Program-made: the position numbers and the translations under genes
Source of the DNA: Agapanthus africanus
Taxonomy: Eukaryota; Streptophyta; Magnoliopsida; Asparagales; Amaryllidaceae
Assembly (NCBI GenBank): GCA_030015575.1
Contig: CM057344.1
Location: forward strand, 590,558,410-590,622,409
DNA: 64,000 nt
Direction: 5' to 3'
Shown here: piece after piece, positions 1 through 10,529 of the stretch
Layout: every line of letters starts with the position of its first letter
Numbering within the stretch: position 1 is the first letter of the stretch
The notes under the pieces: generated by a model
Seen by the model: only the letters and a program-made list of their open reading frames with translations
Told to the model about the DNA's origin: nothing
Databases searched by the model: none

Positions 1-1113
1 TCACACACTGCATTATCCTCGGTCCCGCACATATCACATATGTGCTCCTACTCCGTTTTGCCTGAGCTAAGAAACCTCTGTGTAGGACTCTAAAGAATCG
101 TCAATACGCCGGCAGTAGGTGATGATCATATTAAACACCCACAAGCTGCAAGCGGTCAGCTAAACGTAACAGCCACCCAGGTATTGAGTGCTCAGAAGAT
201 CAATAAGCAAGCCTGTACATTCTCCTGTGAATCCAACCAGTAACACTCCCGTACAGTCCAGTCTCGTCGTCTGATATGTCGCATATCTCGCCTAGGGGTG
301 GTAAACGTCAGACCCCAGTAGCTCGATAAGTCGTGTCGATATGAGGTCTATAACAGTTCGGGAAACTACTGATAACACTTACCAGTAAATCTCAGCAACC
401 CTGGCCAGGGATTTCCGGTTATAGCCAATCGAACACAGCACAACATCAACTCCCTATACCGGGAGAGACGAATCCCCTCCTATCGCTCATTGCCTCCATG
501 TGATTCGGGACTGTACCCAAAAGCCACCTTTTTGCACGCCCTCTTGGACGTGGTATGATGGAAATCAAAGCACAGTGGGAATCACACAAGACTCTATGAC
601 GATCTCGGGTCAACAGACTACTCTGTACCAGTGTCACTGGAGAACTGCCATCTGACGTAAGGTATAATACCATCTGGGAGTTCTCAGCGAGTCCGTCCAG
701 TGTACCCTGTCTTCACTGAGCACCCGTATATCATCTCTGATGTCAAACATCAATGGATATGGGATCATCCATCGCCCATCTGTATGGGTCGAGAAGGCAT
801 ACGCTAGTCTACACTGGTATATCGATGCCCCATCTCGATACACCCACGACTAGGGACCTTGAAGGATGTACTTATGGACTACCATGTCCCCACTAGTATG
901 ATCCGCATCATAGTCCAGGCAGTCAAGTACACATCCTAAGGGCTTTACCAACATGTAACAGAGAGACAATCAGTATACACGTTAAGGTAAAGAGTAACCA
1001 GATAGCATACTATCATGTCGAGCAAGAAAGTCCTTCCTATATATGTCCATGCATCCACTACAATATACATCGTATGTATAGTAATAGACTCTAGGGCATA
1101 CATATAACTAACA
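1..1113 (-). repeat. Copia-1 3' LTR, partial
   Basis: It matches 7982-9094 throughout. On the minus strand it starts TGTTAG at 1113 and carries ATGCCCTAGAGGC-like sequence nearby, a mark shared with the solo LTR at 29536. The 75-codon open frame on the minus strand at 446-673 recurs in other LTR copies and is best read as chance conservation within a repeat, not a gene. Confidence 0.93.
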
Positions 1114-1128
1114 ATCTCCCACTTGCAC
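1114..1128 (-). other. Copia-1 polypurine tract
   Basis: The minus strand reads GTGCAAGTGGGAGAT directly before the LTR's TGTTAG. This is the usual Copia plus-strand priming site, and it fixes the element's orientation and LTR edge. Confidence 0.9.
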
Positions 1129-1149
1129 TAGGGCCATTTGTTGTGGTAT

Positions 1150-1700
1150 CACATACCCAACAATTAGCTGTGATTGAAGTATCTCATACTCAACCATCCC
1201 ATAAAAGTCTCTACTGGGAAAAAGGCTTTTGTGAGTGGATCCGCGCTGTTGTCCTCTGTGTCTACTCTCCTAACCTCGATCTCCCTGGAGATCAACCATC
1301 TCCATGATCAGGTGATACTGCCTAAGAATTATATCTGGATTTCTGATGGGACGGTAGTTCCTTGGCATAAGCCACAACTCCATTGTCACACAATGGTAGG
1401 TACGAAGTTCATCTCATGAACTTATATATATCCAGACTGTCTCTTTGGTAGCATCCTTGGTAACGATGTATCTTGCCTTTAATCGTCTAGTATGTCACGG
1501 TATCTAGCTTGGAACTCTTCCAACATACCGTCCCTCCACTGAGGGTAAAGACAATGCCTGTGACTGACATTCAGTCTTCCTCATCACCTTGGAACCTTTC
1601 CAGTGATTCTCCCCAGGATCAATTGATACCATCTCACTACAACTAGTGAGTATCCTAACATCCAATTAGATCTATCTCATAGATCCAAAACCCAGGATTT
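1150..1700 (-). pseudogene. Copia-1 RNase H remnant
   Basis: The minus strand still reads pieces such as RQYHLIMEMVD, matching RRYHLIQEIVD of Copia-2 at 14395-14685. Frameshifts and stops break it, and the CDNNGA catalytic region is scrambled. It lies between the RT remnant and the polypurine tract, as expected for a Copia element. It cannot encode an enzyme. Confidence 0.75.
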
Positions 1701-1719
1701 AGGAGGTATCACTTTGATC

Positions 1720-2573
1720 CTATATGGAGAATCCTTGTGACAAGCGGAGATTAACCGAGCGTAGCATAGGAAACTCCTTCCCTATCAAGAGTATGTCATC
1801 CACGTACTCTACAAGGATCACCACCATACTCCCTACTATCTTTTTGTATATACAAGGTTCATCTACCATTTTGATGAAGTCAAACTCTTTGACTACCACA
1901 TCAAAACAGATGTTCCAACTCCGCGATGCCTGCTTTATCCTATAAAGCATCTTGCACACGTTTCCGCTGCTCCCACTGTCTACGAAGCCCTCTGGCTGTG
2001 TATTTATAGACGCTCTCTTCCAAATCATCATTTAGAAAAGCAATCATGACACCCAACCACCAGATATCGTAGTCGTGGTAAGTAGTAGTGGCAAGTAGGA
2101 TCTGGATGGACTTAAGCATAGCTTTGAAAGTCTCAACTTTTCCATGTACACCAAGTAATCTTCTCAAGATATATTCGCTCCTGATGGGGATTTAACCCTT
2201 CAGATAAAGCAACCAAAGTCCATACTTTGTTGGTGTATAAGGATTCCATCTCAGATCATTAAGCATCCAGCCATTCTTACAGAGTCCCACTCCTGATGGC
2301 CAGCTCGAAACTAGTTGGGTCATCATCTCATGATGTAATCCTCGCTCCCACTGTCATAGAGAAACCGAAGTATCTCTCAGATGGGTGAGGAACCCTACTA
2401 GATCGGCGGAGAGGCTGAGGTTCGTTGGTAACTATTGAATCCTTTGGTTCTATCAAATCATCTGCTGTAGTTTGTATAGCTGGAACCTTTCCAGTTCTAC
2501 ATAACAGACCTTGCCTCGAGCTTGTCCGGATTTTGCTTTTAGACATAGGCCAGACAACCCCAAATCTTAACAA
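1720..2573 (-). pseudogene. Copia-1 reverse transcriptase remnant
   Basis: Frame pieces at 1720-2031, 1940-2167 and 2328-2573 match the Copia-2 RT (15157-16119): EGFVDSGSSG, SWNICFDV, DEPCIY and the catalytic box YVDDILLIG near 1800. The N-terminal piece keeps SRVPHPSERYFGF. Frames shift several times and internal stops are present. The YVDD box survives only by chance. Confidence 0.85.
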
Positions 2574-2599
2574 ACTTAAGATATGGGTTCTTCCCTTTC

Positions 2600-3500
2600 C
2601 ATATCACATATGAAGTGGTAGGCAACTGATTTGATTTGAACCCTATTCAATAAGTATGCAGCTTCACAAGTGCATAATTCCCAAAAGGAAATAGGAAACT
2701 CAGTAGTACTCATTATAGAGCACACCATATCATATAGGGTGCTGTTGCTCCGCCCCGATATACCATCGTGCTATGGTGTATACGGAGGAGTAATGCTGAG
2801 AGAGAATCTCATTCTCCTTTAGAATAGTCCAGGAATCCCGTGCTCAAGTATTCTCCTCCTTGATCACATCAAAGGACATAGTACTTATACCCATTTTGAT
2901 TCTCTACTTGTAACTTATATTCTGTGAATATCTCAAAAGGTTCGGACTTGTGTTTCAACAGGAACATATGTCTGAATCTTGAGAGATCATCAGAGAATGT
3001 AATGAAGTACAAAGAACCGATCTTGGTATGTGTAGACAGGGGACCTTCATACATCAACATGTATTATCCCAAGAGTTCACTAACTCTTTCTCTGTTTCCA
3101 ATAAACAAAGCTAAGGTCATCTTATCTTTGTGACATGACCGGCAAGTTTCACAAGATATAAATTCAAACTAATTTAAATATGCATCTTTATGTAACTTCA
3201 GCTAGTCGGGTCGCATTGATATGACCTAGTCTACAATGCCTCAAGAAGGATTCGTTCATTTCTGAACTCTTCCTCTTGTGTGTGTTCTGTATACTAAGAA
3301 CTGTAGTTTGATTTAGAACGTCAATGCTTTTAGATAACGTGCCTGAACCGATCAACTCTTGAAATAGGAAATGTTCAAAACATTATCCAACAATACAAAA
3401 TTATATCCTTTCTTTACTAATAAACAGAATGATATGATGTTGTATATCAGATTCGGTATCTAATAACATTCGTTCAAAATCAATATATTCTGGTAATACA
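2600..3500 (-). pseudogene. Copia-1 integrase and GAG-pre-integrase remnant
   Basis: The minus-strand piece at 2869-3060 reads GPLSTHTKIGSLYFITFSDD and FLLKHKSEPF, equivalent to the integrase core of Copia-2 at 16482-16847. Sequence to 3500 corresponds to the GAG-pre-integrase segment before it. Stops and small indels are frequent, and the catalytic SDRGGEY box is not intact. Confidence 0.8.
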
Positions 3501-3910
3501 GGGTGACAGTGACCAACAGACTTGGCTGCAACATTTGCACCATTTTCTGTCTCATGAAACTTATCACCCGTTCTCAGTTCTTTACCTATCTGTAGCCCAT
3601 GTAATTAAATTACATTTGCGGGATCCTGATCTGGTATCTCATACCCAGGACGTAAAGGATACTGAGAAACAGTTCTCTGTAATGAACACACCCGAAGATA
3701 ATGCATCAGCATGCACTTTCTTCGTTTGGGCGGCACAGGAAATCTGGTATTCTCCAATTTCCTGCTCTGTCTTATAACAATTATAAGTTGGAGTGGGACC
3801 AACGTTCCCCAGCTCAGTATAACAAGCGGGTTCGGTCAATATATCCGTTTTATTATCTTGATTAAGGCGTGATATGGTCGCTACCTGGAGAGAGAGAGAA
3901 GAAAACACTC
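3500..3910 (-). pseudogene. Copia-1 protease and nucleocapsid-end remnant
   Basis: The minus strand reads GVFITENCFSVSFTSWV, matching the segment just before the DTG protease site of Copia-2 (19029-19560). The first codons of a degenerate Cys/His knuckle lie upstream. A frameshift separates SWV from the expected LDTGS. The element cannot make a working protease. Confidence 0.7.
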
Positions 3911-6900
3911 AGCGTATGCTCTTGCAAGATTAGATTGGTTATCTAATATATCTAATCAGGATGTCTTCCACTGTTTTAATCAAATCTTCCTTCAAACCCT
4001 AAAAGGAAAGACTAGCCGGGATTAATTACACGCTACAAGTTGGCCAATCTTTCAGCCAGGCCAGTGTCGGTACTTTGAGGGAGGTTCTCCGTGCTTTCTC
4101 AGGACCTAATTAAAGTAAACCTCATTTTCCCAGAGGCGTAACCCCGTTAACACCTTTCTAGACACTTACTAGATCGGCTAATTATAATGTGTAAAATTCT
4201 CCCAGGAGTAACTCTTACTCGCAGCGGGTATCGGGATCCAACTATCTCATAGAAGGTATGCAATCTCATTGCAAATTTCAACGCTTGAAATTCCCAATAA
4301 TATTTTGCCCCTAGCGTCCTATGACCTTGACAGAGGTCAACAAACCATAGGCTACTAGTCAAGTTCAACCCGTCATTTCCTGATTGAAGTAAACCCACCC
4401 GCACGACCCTTGACAGAGGTCAACAAGGTCGCACGACTACCCTAAATCAATCACATCATATGCTTATACAGATAAGCACTAATCAGCTACCGCACACTAC
4501 GCCTTGACAGAGGTCAACAAACGCAGCACGAATACTAACTATTACTTATCTGAAATGACGGAGGGCTACGACAGGATTTTAAGAAAACCCTTTGCGTAAT
4601 GAACTTGATATCGTTGTAGAATCGAGTGATTTTAAATGGAGTGTTTTTGAGGCTTTTCTAGTTTTGCTAAAGGGGTCACTCCCGGTGAAGGGATCGTCAG
4701 CCCTTTTCTCATCGAATAAGGTGCAGGATATTTCACAAATACCACTATGCAAAGCAAGAACTATAGAAGCAATCAAAAGACAAACCGAGTTTGTAGCATC
4801 TGCTAGTTTCACTAAAGAGGTCACTCCCGGTGAAGAGATCTTGGCTCTTTCCTTATCGAATAAGGTGCTGGATGTTCTACAAGGAACACCGCTATGCAAA
4901 GTAAGAACTAGAGCTACCAGTTTTTAAACAAGTTTCTACAACATCTTTAGGTTTCTATTAGTTCATTAATCTCATTAATGAAGTCCCATTTTGTTATGCT
5001 TCACAAGCATCTCTTTTGAAACGAAATCTGCAATATAACATATATCTCATATATATAATATAAACATTCATCTCAGGCAGTAATATGATCTCATCACAGA
5101 ACATTGCAGCAGAAGAACATATATGAAATATTGGATATACTAGGATGTCCGTGTTTTCAATACGAGCCTGTATAAAACACGGATTCTACGGTTATGATGA
5201 ATAGCCAAACCCACATCTCTAGACCCCTACGAGAGCGGCAAGCAACACTGCCAATTCTAGGGTTAGGAGACCCGGTCTCGACTCCTCGAGATGGTCTCCC
5301 ACTGGACCCTAGAACCCGGTTACTTGTGCTCCCCGCCTTGGGTCTACCTAATGCGGAAAAGTAAATAATATACAATGGTGACATCATTCTCAGCCTGGAA
5401 GTGCCCCAACAAAAGAATATTACATACAAATGAATTTTATATGAATGAAAAAGAAAAAACTCTCATCTCACATAAAACCCCCGGCTATTCAAAACGCGAC
5501 GATCCAATATAACATATCACAGCAACACATAATATCTCATATCATCAACGTAAGCAAGTATGCGCATCCCGATTGTCGTTGATGTATAGCAACGAAGCCG
5601 GCGATACACCACATACTACGCTTACGGTCACAGAAAAGAAAGTGTAAAACTACAACAGTTGGAATGCGCAACCTCTTTAGACATCGCATGCCTAACCAAA
5701 TGAATTCTTTAGACATCACATGCCTAACAATTATAAACCCCGCATTTTAGTCTCTTTATCGAAAACACTTTTCAACATCAAGTCGGGCAATTCAACAAGA
5801 TTCCCGACAACCTGATCAAATACTCGTCGCAAAATTTAGTAGACGGCCGCACCCCCGATGCCGTCGATGAAGTGCACTAAGGCGGAACATCGCTGCCGCG
5901 AGCACCCGAACGGATGCTTTTGGCGACGGGGTTCTCCTACAGTCACTTGGTCGGGGTTATGGGGCGTGGCTGTCTGTTAAGTTTACCCAGCGAGTATCCG
6001 CGTACGCTACGTGATTGTGACGGACTTTTGATCACATCAAAATTCCGTGGCAACCGATCATCTGAGATTGAAACGCTAGATTTATAACATTTAAATTAGT
6101 TATCTCATAACTACTTGTGGATTCCAAATATTGTATCACATTCCAGATAAATAGACAATGTTAAACTTTCCGATCGAATAATCAAACACCCAATTTTTCC
6201 CAATATATCTCAACACTTGAAATTAGTTTAAAAAAACATCCATCACATGCCACAGTACCAATGGTCCAGCCGTAGAAGGGTCAAGCCAACGCCTCACATG
6301 TGGCACGCCGTACTGCCCCAAACCCTAAGGTTTATAGGCAGTTCAAGACGGTCACATAATCGAGTTAAGGTTTGTTGTCTTCTAGAGGGTCCACCGCGTT
6401 ACTTGCACGACTTAGAACGTTCTTAAACTCGAGAAAAAATCCAACTTTTGAAAAATTTTCCGACAGGGGAAAAAATGAGTTATTGATATCCGTTCGAACT
6501 TTTTAACAGTTTCTAAAAATTATCCGGAAAAAAACTAAACAAAGTTAAATTATCTGATCGAATCAACGAGTCCCCAATACAACCCTAGAAAACTCAATAC
6601 TTGAGTGGAATTAAAAAATTCCCAGAAACAATTGCCAAGAAAGGACCTAAGAATAAATATATGAAATATGAGGGACTAAGTCCTTATTTTGGCCGCGGAA
6701 CCGCCGCCAAACCCTTGGTTTGGCCGCGGTTCCTCGGTCATTTCAGGGACTTAGTGGACCGTATTTCACAGTAATTCTTAGTTTTTCCTGCTTGTTTTTC
6801 TGAGCATTTTTAATTCATAAAAAATCATATTTTCAAAAAAATGTACAGAGAAGGGTTTACATCGGGGTTTTCGGGTTCGATCAGACTTTAAACTTCTTCT

Positions 6901-6924
6901 AGACTTCGCCTAAAGCTCTAGCTT
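3911..6924 (-). other. Copia-1 leader and expected gag region, no recognisable gag
   Basis: About 3 kb separates the primer site from the protease remnant, where Copia gag should lie. I see no Gag-like frame on either strand. It holds three spaced hairpins (4318-4530), a tandem duplication of about 145 bp (4660-4920, each copy with TCAC/GTGA around TCCCG), and a block at 5240-5420 that recurs at about 21010-21190 and 40076-40255 in the other two Copia elements. The shared layout points to a conserved non-coding leader. Confidence 0.65.
4318..4530. repeat. Three regularly spaced leader hairpins
   Basis: The core CTTGACAGAGGTCAACAA occurs at about 4326, 4409 and 4503. Inside it TTGAC/GTCAA pairs across AGAG. 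Outside it, flanking arms differ per copy but pair: CCTATG/CATAGG at 4318-4351, CGACC/GGTCG at 4404-4431, and a weaker pair at the third. Equivalent hairpins lie in Copia-2 at 20055-20259. Confidence 0.75.
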
Positions 6925-6937
6925 GGCTCTGATGCTA
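6925..6937 (-). other. Copia-1 primer-binding site (tRNA-Met type)
   Basis: On the minus strand TAGCATCAGAGCC follows the LTR end with one base between. It differs at a few positions from TGGTATCAGAGCC, the site seen in Copia-2 and Copia-3, which is complementary to the 3' end of initiator tRNA-Met. Confidence 0.85.
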
Positions 6938-6938
6938 C

Positions 6939-9094
6939 TGTAGGGTTGCTAGGCACGCGCACAAGGGTCTACGAGGCATCAACCATGCCCGATTAAAATT
7001 TTAGCCGTGCCGAACAACCCGAAGCCGGATCTTTAAACTAGGGTTTAGGCGAAAACAAGCATGTTAAACACTTTAACACTAAGTGAGAGGGATTACAACC
7101 TTTGTGGATCCGGTCCTTCACTTCTTAAGCTCAGTGTTGAGGTCCCTTCGCTGCGATCATCGTGTTCTGAAATCTCGAGAGGCTTCACGAAGAGAATGAT
7201 GCAAGCTTGCTTCCGATCTTCGATAACATAGATGATCTACCTTGAAGTTTCATTAACACAAGCTAACACTCACTAAATGAAGTGAACACCCTCATCTAAA
7301 TGGCAAGGATAGATGAGGATGATGAAGTAGGATTTTTGCTCTCATTTATAATCTTTTTCTCACTCACTTTCATCACAAAAGAAAGCTTTTTCATGAAGAA
7401 AACTCAAGGAAGAAGAAGAAGGAATGAAGATGATAACTTAATCCTTTTGTGATGAACAATGAATTATAGTAGTGGTTACAAATCTAATCAAGGGTTAAGC
7501 ATGAAAGAGTTAACCCTTGTAGAGAGTTAACTAGAGTTAATGGTTTGGATTGGGTTAACATAATATCTCACAAAATATCAAGCAACCACAAAGTCAAAGC
7601 TTCATGAAGCTTCATGCAAAAGCTAACCTTAATCCAAACCCTAACCAAGTTTAAACCCTAATCCATTGTTAAATTTATAACCCTAACATGTTACAATATT
7701 ATATATCACATATACAATATATTTTGTAACAATAGAAAATAATACAATTAACATATATTGCATATATATCAATGTATTATCCCGTGAGAAAATGAATCTT
7801 TTAGTGAGCTAATATTAGTTAATGTAATTTAATATATCATATATATTATAATACATTAAATTATCGAATCAACACTTAATCCGACAATCCGGCTATATCG
7901 CATATAACCGACTAATACGATGACCCGGCTATATCACATATACCCGGCCGATATCTCATATCGCGAGAATCCAATACGGCATCACATACCGCATTATCCT
8001 CGGTCCCGCACATATCACATATGTGCTCCTACTCCGGTTTGCCTGAGCTAAGAAACCTCTGTGTAGGACTCTAAAGAATCGTCAATACGCCGGCAGTAGG
8101 TGATGATCATATCAAACACCTACAAGCTGCAAGCGGTCAGCTAAACGCAACAGCCACCCAGGTATTGAGCGCTCAGAAGATCAACAAGCAAGCCTGTACA
8201 TTCTCCTGTGAATCCAATCAGTAACACTCCCGTACAGTCCGGTCTCGCCGTCTGATATGTCGCATATCTCGCCTAGGGGTGGTAAACGTCAGACCCCAGT
8301 AGCTCGATAAGTCGTGTCGATATGAGGTCTATAACAGTTCGAGAAACTACTGATAACACTTACCAGTAAATCTCAGCAACCCTGGCCAGGGATTTCCGGT
8401 TATAGCCAATCGAACACAGCATAACATCAACTCCCTATACCGGGAGAGACGAATCCCCTCCTATCGCTCATTGCCTCCATGTGATTCGGGACTGTACCCA
8501 AAAGCCACCTTTTTGCACGCCCTCTTGGACGTGGTATGATAGAAATCAAAGCACAGTGGGAATCACACAAGACTCTATGACGATCTCGGGTCAACAGACT
8601 ACTCTGTACCAGTGTCACCGGAGAACTGCCATCTGACGTAAGGTATAATACCATCTGGGAGTTCTCGACGAGTCCGTCCAGTGTACCCAGTCTTCACTGA
8701 GCACCCGTATATCATCTCTGATGTCAAACACCAATGGATATGGGATCATCTATCGCCCATCTGTATGGGTCGAGAAGGCATACGCTAGTCTACACTGGTA
8801 TATCGATGCCCCATCTCGATACACCCATGACTAGGGACCTTGAAGGATGTACTTATGGACTACCATGTCCCCACTAGTATGATCCGCATCATAGTCCAGG
8901 TAGTCAAGTACACATCCTAAGAGCTTTACCAACATGTAACAGAGAGACAATCAGTATACACGTTAAGGTAAAGAGTAACCAGATAGCATACTATCATATC
9001 AAGCAAGAAAGTCCTCCCTATATATGTCCAAGCATCCACTACAATATATATCGTATGTACAGTAATGGCCTCTAGGGCATACATATAACTAACA
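6939..9094 (-). repeat. Copia-1 5' LTR, full length (2156 bp)
   Basis: It starts TGTTAG on the minus strand at 9094 and ends TACA at 6939 beside the primer site. It carries perfect short hairpins: GCACATAT/ATATGTGC around CAC at 8008-8026, CGATAT/ATATCG around CTC at 7949-7963, and GATATG/CATATC around TCG at 8254-8268. The outer edge abuts Athila coding sequence at 9095. Confidence 0.92.
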
Positions 9095-9575
9095 CAGGAG
9101 AGATAGATGATCGACAACAACATTGTTGGTTCCCTTCTTATCTTTGATGCTCAAGTCAAACTCTTGAAAAAGAGAATCTAACGTACCAATCTAACTTTGG
9201 CATCCTTCTTTGTAAAGGGATGCCTAAGTGCAGAATGATCAGTATAAATTGTGACGTGGGTACCGATCAAGTATGGCGGAACTTTTCAAGTGCCTAGACG
9301 ACAGCTAAGAATTCCTTTTCCGTGGTGGTATAATTTAGCTGTGCGTCATTCAACGTCCTACTCGCGTAGTGTATCACGTGTGGCTTCTTTTAAAATCGCT
9401 GTCCTAAGACAGCACCAATTGTAAAGTCAGAAGCATCTCACATCAGCTTGAATGGTTCGTTCCAATTTGGTGCACTTAAAATCGGAGCAGAAGTGAGCTC
9501 CGATTTCAGCAGTTTGAAGGCAGTAAGGCACTCGGAATTGAACTCGAAAGGAACATCCTTGGCCAATAAGGAAGT
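9095..9575 (-). pseudogene. Athila RT/RNase H fragment (right end of pol)
   Basis: The minus strand translates to SLLAKDVPFEFNSECLTAF, ELTSAPIL, DASDFTIGAVLGQ, YASRTLNDAQLNY and KKGTNNVVVDHL. This is the RT-RNase H tail of Athila-type Ty3/Gypsy pol. It carries several stops. Its N-terminal edge continues in frame into the fragment at 33216 once T1 is removed (PLT-S-LLAKD), so it is one element cut by T1. Its other edge is cut by Copia-1 within the DHLS motif. Confidence 0.9.
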
Positions 9576-9784
9576 TATTCACACCTGTTTGAGCGTTCAC
9601 TTACAAACATATGCATACTTGGATGAATAATAGCATTGAAAGCATGCTGATTTATATACGCGTGTGGAAGGTTAACGCATGACGCGTGCAGGAGGCATAT
9701 ATGTTTAAACGATACAATCAAAGGAAGAACATATGTTGGAAATGAAGCATTCGGCAATCAACGATAAAAGGAATGCATTTAAAT

Positions 9785-10500
9785 AAACATTTTATTATAC
9801 GGGGAAGAGATCACCAAACATGGGATCAAAACTACAAAGGTTTACAAAACAATAAACAAAGTTTTCTAAAGCCCTCTCAGCCTTCTCCACCATATCGAAG
9901 CGGCGATCCTCATGAAGAGTTGCTCCCTATCGATCAATACCGTACTCATCGGCGAAAGCAAACATGATAGCCCACTGAGCCCGTATCTGGCTCAGCAAAT
10001 GATCTGGCTTAGCAAATGAAAAGGGCGATCCCTCAGAGGGTTGGTAATCAAGCATGCCTTATGAACGCAATCGATCTTGTCCTCCGCTGCATCGAGTATC
10101 GCCATAGTCATCTCCGCTGGATGAGGAGGGATATCGATCACGGCCAAGAAGATCACTCGGAGCCAAATAGAGTCGACGGGGAGAGGAGATCCCCTACGGG
10201 TCAGGAGCTCGTGCATCACCGTGTCGCATTGATCATCCGTAAGAGCGGGATTTGCCAAGTGTGTAGCAAAACGTGGAATAATTTCCTCAATAGGCACCTC
10301 CCATGGCTTCCGAAGAGCAAGAGGGTGATTATAGGCCATGGCTTTTGCTCTGTTAAAATGGTTCTTTCCTTGTGAAGGAGAAGAAGAACATTGCTTCACA
10401 TTATAAAATAGAAAGCATTCAAGTCTCGGCACAGAAAATGTTGTGCATGGTGGAACTATTTCCAAGCTCTAACTAAAAGAAGGCATTAGAAAAGGAAATG
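9785..10500 (-). pseudogene. Antisense ORF in T1, unknown protein
   Basis: Likely start ATG at 10339 (minus), preceded by TTTTAACAG that would serve as a splice acceptor. It begins MAYNHPLALRKPW and reads on through PVDSIWLRVIFLAV to a stop near 9990. A 17-bp tandem duplication (9985-10018) causes that break; skipping one copy joins LSQ to IRAQWAIMFAFADEYGIDR in frame, followed by one further stop. An AATAAA signal follows on the minus strand at 9796-9791. I do not recognise the family. It sits where T2 carries its antisense plant-mobile-domain gene, but I see no sequence likeness. Confidence 0.55.
9985..10018. repeat. 17-bp tandem duplication
   Basis: Two copies of a 17-bp unit starting ATCTGGCT with one C/T difference. 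It shifts the frame of the antisense ORF, so it arose after that ORF was coding. Confidence 0.85.
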
Positions 10501-10529
10501 TTGACTCAGGAAAAATAATAATTGAGACA

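Larger units (their letters stand above)
1..9094 (-). mobile_element. Copia-1: Ty1/Copia LTR retrotransposon, left end cut by window
   Basis: Order on the minus strand is 5' LTR (6939-9094), primer site, leader, protease, integrase, RT, RNase H, polypurine tract and 3' LTR (1-1113). The two visible LTR stretches align without a gap at an offset of 7981, with about 31 differences by eye over 1113 bp (about 97% identity). The right end interrupts an Athila coding frame at 9095. Pol is broken at many places, far more than the LTR divergence would predict. The left boundary and its target duplication lie outside the window. Confidence 0.92.

Noticed and set aside
446-673. 75-codon ORF (starts MVLYLTSDGSS) also open at 8427-8654 and 29976-30203
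   Set aside because: All three lie at the same place in LTR copies that are alike at DNA level, in both orientations. There is no domain, no coding signal and no start context; the likeness follows from the repeat.
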